DNA from: Cornus controversa
Lineage: Eukaryota > Streptophyta > Magnoliopsida > Cornales > Cornaceae
Assembly (NCBI GenBank): GCA_026545225.1
Contig: CM048850.1
Location: forward strand, 5,708,001-5,772,000
Length of the DNA: 64,000 nt
Direction: 5' to 3'
In this document: positions 10,346 through 22,105 of the stretch, in pieces
Layout: each line of letters starts with the position of its first letter
Numbering within the stretch: the first letter of the stretch is position 1
Made by a program: the position numbers and the translations under genes
The notes under the pieces: generated by a model
What the model was told of the DNA's origin: nothing
The model's database searches: none
What the model saw: only the letters and a program-made list of their open reading frames with translations

Positions 10346-11724
10346 AATACATCACTTTGGTGACTTTTTGTGCCTCTCCAACATCAAAATACACTCCAAA
10401 AATCTTCCATAACACTACTTGATCATCATCATTCATCACCATCATCATCAATTCCAACTTTTTATTCTCGTTCATCATTACAATTTCAACTTTTTCATAT
10501 TTCCTTCTTCACAAAAGGTGTGAATTAATTGTGGAAGTGAGGAGATTTCTTTGAGGGGTTTTGTGCTCCAAGTTTGGGGGAGGACATTGAGCATTTAATG
10601 TGGGCTACTTGGTTGATTTTGATGCTCCATTCTGGCCATGACTTATATGCTTCGGCACCACCTTCTCCTTGATTTTTTCGAAGGTAACTATCTTTTTTTT
10701 TTTAATTTTTTTTTCTTTATTTTATTTTTCATTTTGTTTTTTTTTTCAGTTTCAAAAAAAAAATTCATATTTATTTTCACCCATACTATTTCACTTGGTC
10801 TTTGGGGTATAGTGGTTTGTTTTGACAGGTTGAAACATCCAAGTTTGGGGGTGTGCTTGCATTGCCTCATACTATTGGTTTGCTATATTTTCTTGCCACT
10901 ACCTCTCCGAATTCCTGGTATCGTTCTTACTCTTCTCTATGCTTCAATTGGGTGTACATTGAGGACAATGTACAGTTTAAGTTTGGGGGTGAGGCGATGC
11001 CTATTTTTGTGCTTTATTGCATATATGGGGGAAATTTAAATGAAATTCTTCTTGTTTTAGGATTTTTGTTTATTTTATTTTCTTAGTTTGTTTCTTTATT
11101 TTTTTTTATTTTATTTTTAGATAGAATGTTTTGACATCATTCAAGGGATTAATACCTTATGTAGGTGCTTAACTTACAATTTTTGAGTAGGTTTTAAATT
11201 TTTGGAAACTATGGTTTGAATTAAGTGGTTTTAATCATGGTTTGCAATAACATGTTTGGACTGATTGATTTTAGTTCTATTACATGCACAAACACACTAG
11301 CATAATTTTGTGGGGTATAAACTTTGGCTCAAAGTTGTTGAGTTACATATGCTTGATATTAATTAGTATCTCTTGAGAATGAGTACCGATGATATGTTTT
11401 ACTTGACTTCAATGAGAGAAAAAAAAAGAAAAAAAATTAGAAGAAAAAATTAAAGTGATGAATAAGAAAATCAATTTGATCCTTTTCATGAGTAATTGGG
11501 CCTCTATGCCTCAGGAAGCACGGAGTGTTCGCGTCAAAAGTGAAAGGGTGAGAAAAGATGAGCATTAGTTGTCTTGATTTGTAGCCTGACTGATTCAAGT
11601 AATTAGGTTCTTCGGGGTATCTTAAAGCCTAGTGCCCTAAAGCCATCTGATTTGGGAGTCAATGACTGAAAGCTTGCTACATGGATCTTTCAGAAAGCTT
11701 AATAGGTCAAGACATTGCACAAGC
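10346..11724 (+). other. A2 leader, collapsed ORF2 and 3' non-coding region
   Basis: ORF2 is reduced to a few codons around 10643-10677: an ATG flanked by the A1-like upstream context is followed almost directly by the A1-like 3' end (CCTTGA, then GAAGGTAACTATC). PPT-like AAGTTTGGGGG motifs lie at 10570, 10841 and 10979. A perfect 9-bp hairpin, TGTACATTG and CAATGTACA with an AGGA loop (10953-10974), stands just before the last one. No gene is present. Confidence 0.65.
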
Positions 11725-12729
11725 CAAGTGTATGCGGTGCATACAAATAGAAGGGTCTATTCCCTTAAGATCTGCCACACTCCATCCTATTGCTTCCTTG
11801 TGCTCTTTTAGCACTTTGATGAGTTCCATCTCTTGATCATTGGTGAGATTGGAAGCAATAATGACTGGAAGGGTCTCATTAGCGCCCAAGAAAACATACT
11901 TGAGTGTAGCCGGTAGAGGCTTGAGCTCAAGTTGGGGTGGGGAAATTAGAGAAGGAGTTTGGGAAGTTTTAGACAAAGGAGGCAAGGGTTCTCTTGGAAC
12001 TCTCCATTTAGGCAAATCCATGACAGTATTGACATCGAGCATTGAGTTGACTTTACTTATAGATTTCTCAATGTCAAAATCATCATAGTTGAAGTGATTT
12101 AGGCATGCCTCTAAAGGATCCTTGGAAAGAATAGAAGGAAGTGCTTCTTGAACAAGGTCTTCCACAACATCGACACAAAAGCACTCACTTTCGTCTTCGG
12201 ATATGTGGTGGGAAGCATTGAAGATGTTCAAGCGAACTTTCATATTCCCGAAAGAGATGTCCATCACTCCAGTACGGCAATTAACGCAAGCGTTTGCCGT
12301 GGCCAAAAATGGACGACTTAGAATGATAAGAATATGTCGATTTGGATTTTAGACCGGTTCCGTGTCAAGGACTATGAAGTCCACCGGAAAGTAGAATTTG
12401 TCCACTTGAATGATTACATCATCAATTATGCCACGTGGTTGCTTCACCGAGTGGTCGGCAAGTTGCAACACAACCGTAGTATGCTTGAGTTCCCCCAAAC
12501 CTAGTTGTTGGTAAACTGAGAATGGAAGCAAATTGACACTAGCCCCTAAATCAAGAAGTGCCTTTTCAAAAGATTGATTTCCGATGGTGCACGAAATGGT
12601 CGGAGCACCCAGATCTTTGAATTTAAGAGGGGCTTGGTGTTGGAAAATGGAGCTTATGTGCTCAGTTAAGAGGACTTTTTTAGGAGCATTATTCCTAGAT
12701 TTATGCTTTTGAGTGCACAAGTCCTTCAA
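11725..12729 (-). pseudogene. pol: Athila B1 protease and truncated RT
   Basis: The protease frame starts at 12729 and shows LLDLGASVNLLPFSVY and the conserved VDKFYFPVDFIVLDTEPV. A stop at 12349 interrupts it. The same frame continues from 12306 through the RT N-terminal linker (LKYVFLGANETLPVIIAS, EAIGWSVADLKGIDPS). It breaks off after CMHRIHL near 11725, before the palm domain and catalytic motif, and runs into A2 sequence. The product would be inactive as RT. Confidence 0.85.
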
Positions 12730-12750
12730 AAATTTAGCATAGGAGGGAAT

Positions 12751-14648
12751 TTATCGAATAGCATAAAGGAGAGGGAGATTGATCTTTACTTGTTCTAAGA
12801 TCTCCATCATGCCTTGGATTTTCTCTCCTTGCTTCCCAAAATGAGAAGGTTCCTTCAATCTTTGAGGAAAAGGAACCGGAGGTTCAAAAGAAGTGTCAAG
12901 ATTTGGAATTGATGACGACACAACTTCACTTGCCTTTCCTTTTGGATTTAATGGGATGTTATTCACATTTGGATTTAAAGGAAACACTTTTGGATTTAAA
13001 TGGGATTCTTTTGGATTTGCAGATTGCTCATTGAATTCCTTCTTCTCTTCCTCCCCTACATTGGAATTGATGATTTTACCACTCCTTAAGGTGGTGATTG
13101 ATTGAACTTGCTCCGGAGGAGCATTACAAGATGAAGATGATGGATCCTCAATCATATGAACACCCTTAGGATTTCCCACCGGTTGACTCGGCAACTTACC
13201 TTCCTCCCTTCTATTCAAGGTATTAGCTAGTTGCCCGATTTGAGCTTCTAACCTAGCCATAGATTGAGCATTAGCTTCAAGCTTAGCGATTGATTGAGAA
13301 TGAGTTTGCAATAAGCGGGTATTAGCCTCAAGATTGCTTATCACTCTTTCTTCAAAGCCTTGGCTTCTCGGAGGAGGTGGTGGTTGTTAGTAATTGGATC
13401 TTTGATGGTAAGGTTGAGGATTCGGCCTATAGTGAGGCTGTTGAGATTAGGAATTAAAAGAATTTTGCCCTTGAAAAAAGGGACTTGATTCTTGAGGTTT
13501 CCATGAAAAAGCCAGATGGTTCTTGTAACCAGGATTGTACGTGTTTGAATATGGATCATTCATTTGTTTGGAGTACAAGGCATTCGCTTGCTCTTGAGCA
13601 TAATCGGGAGATTGCCCGGCAATAGGACAATCTCGCACGAAATGTGAAGTACTATAGCAAAACGAACAACCTTCCTGATTTTGAACAAGTTGGCTTGGAG
13701 TAGGCAGCCCATTTTTCATGATTAAATCCATTTTTCGGGATAGGGCTTCTACTTGCATGGCAACCTCATCTACCGTGAAATTTCATGCACTCCTCTACAA
13801 GGTTGGGTGGCCTTCCCTTTCCTAGTGGAGGAGCGTTGAGCTGAATTGTTGCTTAGGGTTTGAAAAAGTTTCCATGCCTCATCGGGGCTTTTCAAAAGGT
13901 ATCCACCCCCACACGCGGAGTCTATCATTTGTCTATGTTGCTCACTCACCCCATCATAAAAGCTTTGCACTAGCTGCCATTTTGGGACAGCATGATGCGG
14001 ACAAGATTTAAGAAGGTCTTTTAATCTCTCCCACGTCTCATGCAATTGTTCTTGGTCAATTTGGGTGAATCCGGTGATGGCTCTCTGAATATCACTCGTC
14101 TTTCCCATTGGGAAGTATTTTTTTAAGAACTCGATTTGCATCTCCGCCCAAGAATGGATTGAGTTAGGTTCTAAAGAATTGAACCAACTTCTAGCTTTAT
14201 CTTTTAGGGAGAAGGGGAACATATGCAGCTTTAGATCATCCTCCGTAAAGTGTGGTACACGAATAGTGGAACACACAGAAAGGAAGTAATCTAAGTGCCG
14301 GTATGGATCCTCATTAGGGAGACCATGGAAGCTATTAAGAAGATTGATGGTGGAGCACTTTATTTCGAATTGATTTGCCGCTACATCCAGAAATTGGATA
14401 CATGAAGGTACTTCAAATGTAGTCGGAAGGTAAAAGTCCATAAGCAACTCTCCTTGAGGAGGTGGAGGTGGAGGTGGTTGTTCATGATTAAAAGGAGGTA
14501 GTCCGGGAGGTTGTCTTTCATTTGGATCCATGTTTTTAGTCCTAGGCAATATAGGGTCCCTAGAGGTTCCTCTACGTTGTCTAAGTGTTCTTTCAATTTC
14601 AATGTTACACGGAAGTAATGGAAGTGACAAGGACCGTCTACCTAGCAT
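12751..14648 (-). pseudogene. gag: Athila B1 gag (decayed)
   Basis: The start at 14648 opens a frame of about 290 codons. It has a Pro-rich stretch (PPPPPPPQGELL), the gag core (KARSWFNSL, FLKKYFPMGKTSDIQRAI) and the major homology-like region to about 13780. A one-base shift near 13770 moves the frame, which continues from 13758 with a CCHC knuckle CSFCYSTSHFVRDC, an Asn/Gln-rich part, a coiled coil and an unusual LNPK repeat (about 12930-13010). Stops at 13447 and 12751 interrupt it. The role is virus-like particle formation and RNA packaging. Confidence 0.85.
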
Positions 14649-14919
14649 GCATTAATAGTAGAACAACACCTCAATACTCAAAATAAATAAATTAAACAAT
14701 AATATATACAAAAAGAATGAAAGAACTCAAACCTACTAATTTTAGACTTTATACTCACAAAGGGTTCCAACTTTGATCCTCTTAGATGCCCACTATGTGG
14801 TATACCTAAAATCAAGAAATTTGAGCAATAAGAACAAAATATATACAAAAAGAATGAAAGAATTTCTAGCCTAAGAATTAAACCAGATTTAGTCTTTCAA
14901 TGGCCAGAATTACACCGTA

Positions 14920-14938
14920 GTCCCCGGCAACGGCGCCA
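14920..14938 (-). promoter_or_regulatory. Primer-binding site of B1
   Basis: On the minus strand TGGCGCCGTTGCCGGGGAC lies six bases inside the LTR end. Athila elements typically carry a site of this kind, matching the 3' end of tRNA-Asp. Confidence 0.85.
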
Positions 14939-14944
14939 AAATTT

Positions 14945-16373
14945 TGATGTGGCTAAACTCGGATTATATTGTAAGCTTAATTTTGCCCTTTTTATCAAAA
15001 TATAATTTAACCACTCGCAAGAGCATGAATCTTTGTAGATAAGGTTCTATATAGAGGGTATCGATCCCACGAGGACTAGTAGCAATTGTCTTAAAGAAAG
15101 ATTAACTCTACTTTAATCCTAAAAATAGGTTTTTGAATTTTTGTTTATCAACTATTGCATGAATATAATGACAATAAAATTAAAGAGTAAAGGATGGGAG
15201 AGAGAACTAGGGTTGGTTTCCACCACTAGCCATTCACATGTTCATAAGTGTAGCAAGCATGGGATTCATTAATTAAATGCCTAACAATGTCATTAGGCTT
15301 GTGACCTCAATGACATATCAAAAGATCAATGTGTGTGCTAACCTATCATAATCCATCTTCAACAAGCATGGCTCTTCAACCTAACTAACTACCTAATTAC
15401 CCTACTCACTAAGTGAACCCTACATGTGTCCAAACTACCTTGTCTTGGCATGGTCTATACAAGCAAACATCACACATTCATTTAAACACCATTATCTAGC
15501 CATCATTTGCACTTCTTGTGGAATATGCAAATGTTGTGCATTCAAATGACAAAATCTACTCTAAGACAAGAATAAACTCCATATCAAATGAATATATATA
15601 AGAAATGTATTTGTGTACATGATCACTAGGCTAAATAATCAACATTTAATTACAAATCCCAAGTGCTACAAGATGGAACAAGTTTACATGGCTAGGGGGT
15701 GAAACCAACACTCTAGTAGAAGAGTTAGTTGCTCATGGCAGCCTTGCACCCTTCCATTGATGAAGAAAGTGAAGCTTCTTGGTCTGGTTCAGCTCCTCTT
15801 CTTCCTCTCCCGAAGGTCTCTCCTTGGATGGTCTGATGTGTGTTGAGAGATATGTGAGATATGAGAGATATGGCCCTTTTTGTGCTTTTTGGCTTCTTTT
15901 TCAACTTTGGGGGCCCACCATATATATATATATATGACTATATATATCCCTTGTATCAAGAAGGTCCCCAAGGGTCTTGTTCAAGTCAGACAATCCCCTT
16001 AAGTCGTGCAAAAAGGGGGATTTTGTTGCAAGTGGGAGAGCAGGTGAGCAAGTGGCCAAGTGGGTTCTGTAGAATCTCGATCAATCGAGATTGGATCTCG
16101 ATTGATCGGAATTTCAATTAATCAAAATGAGATCCCGATCAATCGAGATTTTGATTAATCAAGATCAACATCTCGATTGATCGAGATGCCTTTGGCTGCA
16201 ATTTTTTATTTTTCTCTTGAACTGCAAAAAGTCTCGAACTTTGCTCCATTTACTCTAAGACCTGCAATACATCAAAAACACAAAAATACAGTAAACATAT
16301 CTCGGTAAACGCAAAAATGGAACTAACATAAGCAATAAAGAGGGTTCAAATGCATAGAATTGAACACTTATCA
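14945..16373 (-). repeat. 5' LTR of Athila B1 (family B)
   Basis: In plus-strand reading the LTR runs from TGATGTGGCTAAACTCGG to GAACACTTATCA, 1429 bp. A second copy of the same family begins at 62950. On the minus strand TATA-like AT repeats lie near 15918-15945, and a set of GATCAATC-type palindromes lies upstream of them. Confidence 0.85.
16070..16190 (-). promoter_or_regulatory. Palindrome cluster in the U3 of LTR B
   Basis: ATCTCGATCAATCGAGAT (16074-16091) and ATCTCGATTGATCGAGAT (16170-16187) are near-perfect inverted repeats. Two further partial copies lie between them. On the minus strand the cluster lies about 130-270 bases upstream of the TATA-like run, so it is placed where U3 control sites would be. 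Confidence 0.5.
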
Positions 16374-17619
16374 GCCTACATCAAAAGGATCCATTGAACT
16401 TCATATTTTAAATCAAATCAGCCCAAGGAAGAGGTCCAAGAGAATTACAGCTGCTTAAGAAGGTTTTGGGCCTGAAGCCCAAATATGCGCATAAAATAGT
16501 CTTAATCCCGTTTTGAAAAATAGATCAGAAGTCTTATTTCTGAGCTTCAAATCGACATAATTTTCTCGTAAGGTTGAACAAAATTTGATTCAACACACTT
16601 TTGTATTTCACAAAAATTGCGTGAATCAGACTTCTAGTGGGTCAAACGTTAGGCCGAAGTCAGTAGAAAAAACTCACCTGATTAGTGCTGCGGGAAAACC
16701 TAATTAATTCCTAATTGGATTAGGACTTTGATGTATTTTCTTGGCTATTTAAAGTGAAAAATTAGGGCTGTATTGAGGAGGCTTGGCAACAGCTTTGAAG
16801 AGCTCTTGGAGTGGAGAATCATTGGAGAACAAGGCGTATCATGAGCGGCTAGTTCCGCCACCAGGGTTTTGATGGAACCCTAACTAAACATCACTGGTTT
16901 GATTGTTCTAATTATTGGGGATTTTTGTATTTATTCATAGATTGTGTAATTTAGAGGATTCTTATTATAGAATTAAGCAATAAAAGTCTTATAAATTCAG
17001 TGTCAATGATTTCTTATCTTGTCTTAGATATTTGATTGTTGTTATTGAACTCGTCCCTCTTATTTTCTGTGATCATGAGAGTGATTATTACACAATGGTT
17101 TTCATTGAATATATCATTAAAAGCTTTGATGGATTATGCCTAGAGAAGATGAACCATACTGCACCCTAGATTAGAGTAGTTAGGCAGATGGCCCATGCCA
17201 ATCGAAGATAGTCCATGACTTAGCCTTAATCATATGTTATCTTCTTGACGGATGGAGGTGAGCTTGTAGCCACCAACACCACTTATGCATGATATGATTC
17301 CCCATAGTTAGTCAATTGACCATTGATTTTGGAGTTAGTGGTGAAATCAATTACCCTAGACTTATCTTATATTCTTTACACTCCTTATTTTTTCTTGCTT
17401 TTGTTCAATTGCTTCATTAGTTAATTTAGAATTAAAAATCAGAATTTATTTCTTTTAAATTTAATTAGAATTAGTCCTAACAATTCAACTCAGTCAGACC
17501 ACAGTTCCTGAGGTTCGACACCCCTTTCGATAGCCCTGTTCTGCAAGGAATTCGTTCTATTGCGAAGTGTGAAAATTTTTAATTGATATACTTTTTGAGT
17601 CACACTCACACACGAATCA
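16374..17619 (+). repeat. Family-A LTR fragment, 5' end missing
   Basis: The sequence from GCCTACATCAAAAGG to the family-A terminus CACACGAATCA matches the LTRs of A1 and A3 from about 180 bases inside the LTR onward. The missing 5' end coincides with the B1 boundary. It may be what is left of the A2 3' LTR. Confidence 0.75.
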
Positions 17620-18527
17620 AGAGCTTAGAGTGCCTTTGGACAGAAGTGCAGACATACTTTATAGAGCTTTCGAGTGGAGAACCTTTGGAGAACAAAGTCT
17701 TACGCATAATTCATGAAGATGATGCCTTCTTCCTCAACCGTTTAAGCTTCTTCTTCTACCATGAGCGGCTAGTTCATCCACTAGGGTTTTGATGTAGCCC
17801 TAACTAAGCATCAATGGTTTGATTATTTTAATTATTGGGGACCTTTATATACATGCATAGATTGTGTAATTTAGAGGATTCTTATTATAGAATTGAGCAA
17901 TAAAAGTCTTATAAATTCAGTTTCAATGATTTTCTTATCTTATTGTAGATATTTAATTGTTGTTATTGAACTCAATCTCTCTTATTTTCTGTGATCATGA
18001 GAGCGATTATTACACAATGGTAATCACTGAATATATCATTAAACACTTTGATGGAGTATGCCTAGAGAAGATGGACCATATGCACCCTAGATTAGAGTAG
18101 TTAGGCAGATGACCCATGCCAATTGAAGATAGTCCATGACTTAGCCTTAATCATGTGTTATCTTCTTGACGGATGTATATGAGCTTGTAGCCATCGACAC
18201 CACTTATGCATGGTATAATTCTCCATAGTTAATTCAATTGGCCATTGATTGTGGAGTTAGTGGTGAAGTCAAATACCCTAGATTTATCTCATATTAGCCT
18301 CACTCTTTATTTCCTTTGTTTTATTTTATTTTGCTTTTAATTTAGTTTAAATATAAAAATTAAATTTCTTCTCTTTATAAATATAATTAGAATTAATTCC
18401 ATATTCCAACTCATTCAGACCATAATCCCTGAGGTTCGACACCCCTTTCGATAGCCCTATTCTGCAAGGAATTCGTTCTATTGCGAAGTGTGGTAATTTT
18501 AATTGTGACGCACTCACACATGAATCA
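17620..18527 (+). repeat. Second family-A LTR fragment, fused head to tail
   Basis: It begins in mid-LTR (AGAGCTTAGAGTGCC) straight after the end of the previous fragment and runs to a second LTR end, CACACATGAATCA. Two LTR 3' ends in direct succession without internal sequence suggest unequal recombination. Confidence 0.7.
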
Positions 18528-18609
18528 CACCTTCCTTTCTTCTCTTCTAAGCCCTTTTTGTTTATTTTTTTTTTTTTCGTACGAGTGTAGACAAATTTTA
18601 AGGTAATGT

Positions 18610-21158
18610 TGTCACGTCTCGAAATCTGGACCGTTGGGACTCCCCTGGTTCAAGTGAGGTGTCATAAACGCCCGATCGCCACTCTATGACCCAAACAAGC
18701 ATGACAAATACTACAATTATAACCCTCGGCTCCCATCCAGACCACTAAGAGCATTACATATAGCGAAAGTCTTATCATATACATCAACACATCAATTCCT
18801 CACTGGAATGTCACATGGACCAATCAATCTATGTTGTGATCTCAAAGTCTAGCGGAACCATTCTTTATATCATTATTACAATACATACATGCATACATAA
18901 GCAATTCAAGTCCACTACATATACCCTTTATTGAAAACATGCATACATAGGTCCCTTTGAACACACACAGTCTTTGAAATTTTCAATTAATTGAAGTGCC
19001 CCTTTTGATTGTATGAAACACATTTTGATTGTGTGAAATGGGAATTTTGATTGATTGAAAGTTACGCTTGATCGAATTACTATTGAAGCACTACCGAAAA
19101 TACTCTAGAATTGGTCACCCTTCTATCGAAACCTTTTGATACTTGGCCGATCAATCGAGGCATTTTGATTGATCAAAACATGAATTTCGGTTGATTGAAA
19201 TCCATCAAAACATATTTCCTGTAAAATTATATAAGTGTCAATTTTCACACTTTGATCTCCATTCTCATCATACATGATCATCATTTCACCAGTTCAATAA
19301 CACAACCATTCTCACAAGTTTATACATATAAAAATGAACATAAACGAAGAATCATTATTTAAATTGTCTAGTATCTTCCATGCTCAAAACCATGATTATA
19401 ATATAATGAAATGATAAGACATAAACAATACATGTTCCTGAAATATAAATGGTCTTTACATGTTCACCACATGCATATAGTCCACAATCCAGACATGCAT
19501 TCAAATAAAACGTTTTAAGTCTTTAAATGAACTGAAATCGCTCCATGCCAACTCACTGTTGGGGAGACTTCATCACCTCATTTCCTTTTCCTGAAAAGAG
19601 CTAATAATTGTGGGATGAGCTACAACATGCTTAGTAGGAATATCTAAAACACAATTCCACAAGTTTTGTGAATACCACATTAACATACATTTGCATCTAA
19701 TCATGTTAAGCAAATATCCGTACATCACAACTATATCACAAGCAATATATAATGTAATGTGATATGCATTACTCCCTCATACTTTCCACATACCTATTAG
19801 GTTTCGATTTTACATGCCGCCCAATCCCACCTAACTGAGGATCCTTTACTGGATTACCTCATCATAGGACTTTGCTTTAGAGAGTATCCTCTTTCATCTA
19901 AACAGATCTCCAACTGAGATCACTCCGCTGGGTTCCTTTACTTGATTGCCCCATGAGGGTTCCCTTTACCGGATTACCTCGCCACTCATCAAGAGAACTT
20001 TAACCCACCTAATTATGCTCACCACCCCCACCATGCCAATGAATGAAGATGCATTCCCATATATTCATGATCATCATGCAATTACAATTCAAAGCAATGT
20101 GATATAATTTATCATGCTTGCACATTTTCCAAATAAACGTCTTATATTTTAATATTGAACATGTTTCACATATGATGCATTTCATATCACTTATATTGAT
20201 AATTAAACATGCTCTCACATCCAAACATACCCTCAATACAATTTATCAAGCACATAAGTATCACCTTCACAATTACACACGATTACACGTTGTTCTTTTA
20301 CATTACAATTCACACATACTTCATAACCATCTAAGGCAATTATAATCATGTAATAATCATATTTAACATAGAGAATTTATTAAGTAGCATAACTAAGCTT
20401 GCTTTAATATTAAAAGATATCTAATTATACCCACATAACCAATTAGTTGCCATAAACAACCAATATACTCATAAAAACTCTTAAGTCTATGGGTTAGGTA
20501 TCCTTACCTTAATTTGGAAGAGCTTCCAAATGATTTCCCTAATACCTCACAAAAATTCAACTTTATCTGAATTCAATTTCGAACAGATCAAACTCGAGCT
20601 CTCAATGTGTAGACTAACTCTTCCTTCTTCGATGCCTTCCAATTATCGCCCCAAGCCTCTCAAATTCAATGGAGAAAAGAAGAAGATGTAGAGATATATG
20701 TGTATCTATATTGCTCTCTCATGACTAATGAAGAATCAGATAAATGAATTCAGGATTCTCCTCTTTGCTATTTATAGACCTAGCTCATTTATTTACAAAA
20801 ACGCCACTAGTTTTTCACTAAACCTTCCCGAGCTCCATTTTCACTTTCAGTAACTTATGCTAACTGAAAATCGATTCTGTAGTGCATCAAATATTTTATT
20901 TAGGAAACTCATCAAATTTGGTGTCATTCTGACACTTTCAAAGTTTTCGAGCCCGCGGGACCCATGTCCCGAGCCCACCAGAGCCAAAAATCTCAACTTT
21001 TGCCAAACGTTCCCAAAACTTTTTTAAATACTTATAAAGCTCCCCAAACATGTATTTTACATTTAAAACAAATTTATAATAATTTAAATCATTTATATGC
21101 ATTTAATGAAATAAAAAGAAAACTGGCCAAAAATGGTCATGGTTCTTCCAACTGTTCA
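18610..21158 (-). repeat. Probable chromovirus-type (Tekay-like) LTR, minus strand
   Basis: The left border TGTCACGTCTCGAAATC is of a kind common in Ty3/gypsy chromovirus LTRs. On the minus strand a TATA-like CTATAAATAGC lies near 20768-20778, and the right border gives a TG start at 21158. Both borders fit TG...CA, but I found no matching target-site duplication, so the ends are tentative. A palindrome TTTTGATTGATCAAAA lies at 19163-19178 and related GATTGATTG pieces at 19040-19200. No reading frame stands out. Confidence 0.45.
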
Positions 21159-21514
21159 CCTTAGGGAATTTTGGATGATTGAGTTTTTTCCATCAAATAT
21201 GAGTAACCATTAGAGGTTTAACTATTCTCAACCAGTGTGAACTATCTTCTTTTTGGATCTTGAACTAGGGTTTTTCTTACGAAGCTTGGCTGATTACATT
21301 GAACTGGCAGTATCAAATCGGCCAAGGATCTTTTGGGTTGTGCAGTTTGTAGTCACCCAATTTTTGTTGTCTCATTTTTATTCCATGTACCCTACCACAA
21401 GCACAAAGCTCAATTCCTAATTTACAGGTTCAGCTTGAAAAAAGGGCTCGCATAAGTAGTCAAAATATACAACTAAAGATCTTGATGTCAAATCAATAAT
21501 TGGATTTAACCAAT

Positions 21515-22105
21515 GTGTTCAAAAGGTCCCAAAATCTTAGAAAATAGTAATCATAAAAATCACGAGTCCTCTCGAGAATTTTGATTCTACCAAAACCCTA
21601 ATCAAGGATAAAAATGATCATTTCAAAAAGTTAGCTAGTGATCCAATTGTCCAAATGATGACCCAACTTCACAATTGAGTCCAGAATGTTCAAAACCCTA
21701 AGAAAATGGTACTCATAAGGATCATGAGTCTTCTCAAGTAGTCCCTGACCAAAACCCTAAAAAGGGCTCAAAATGGTCAAACTAAGAGTTTGACCAACAA
21801 ACCAATTGTCAAATCAATGTATGAATCCCATTGGTGTATTTAGAAGGTCCAAAAACCTTATAAAACACTATCCATAGACCCTTTCCACTTCAGATAGCCC
21901 GTTGACCAAAACCCTAGTTCAAGGGTAGAATGGTCAACCTAAAAGTTTGACCAACAAACTGATCATTAAATCAAAGAACGAACCCCACCAACATAACCGT
22001 AGGGTCCAAAAATCCTAAGAGACACTATAATATCTGGTCATTTCCAGTTCTAAGGTTCATTTGACCAAAACCCTAGTTCAAGGGCAAAATGATCTTTTCA
22101 GTACA
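21515..22105 (+). repeat. Degenerate tandem repeat, about 157-bp period
   Basis: Four units start near 21515, 21688, 21846 and 22003. Each has GGTCCAAAAACCTTA-like, ACTCATAAGGATCATGAG-like, ACCAAAACCCTAGTTCAAGG-like and AAGTTTGACCAACAAAC-like blocks. The last three starts are spaced by about 157 bases. A related unit occurs on the opposite strand at 58285-58535. Confidence 0.7.

Larger units (their letters stand above)
8908..11724 (+). mobile_element. Athila-type element A2, interrupted by A1
   Basis: Gag sequence resumes at 8908, directly after the A1 LTR. It continues through a shortened gag-protease remnant (to 9858), the palindrome/TATA region (10121-10345), a collapsed ORF2 and the conserved 3' non-coding region. 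It stops abruptly near 11724 against the minus-strand element B1. The 5' part would lie beyond the left edge of the window, before A1. Its 3' LTR may be represented by the fragment at 16374-17619. Confidence 0.8.
11725..16373 (-). mobile_element. Athila-type element B1, 3'-truncated, minus strand
   Basis: On the minus strand the element reads LTR (16373 to 14945), PBS, gag, protease and the first part of RT, then stops near 11725 inside RT. No 3' LTR follows. It differs from family A in LTR sequence and in a Pro-rich gag N-terminus. It sits between the broken ends of A2 (left) and a family-A LTR fragment (right). Confidence 0.85.

Noticed and set aside
18605..21163. Target-site duplication for the LTR at 18610-21158
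   Set aside because: AATGT on the left does not match CCTTA on the right; no alternative ends matched.
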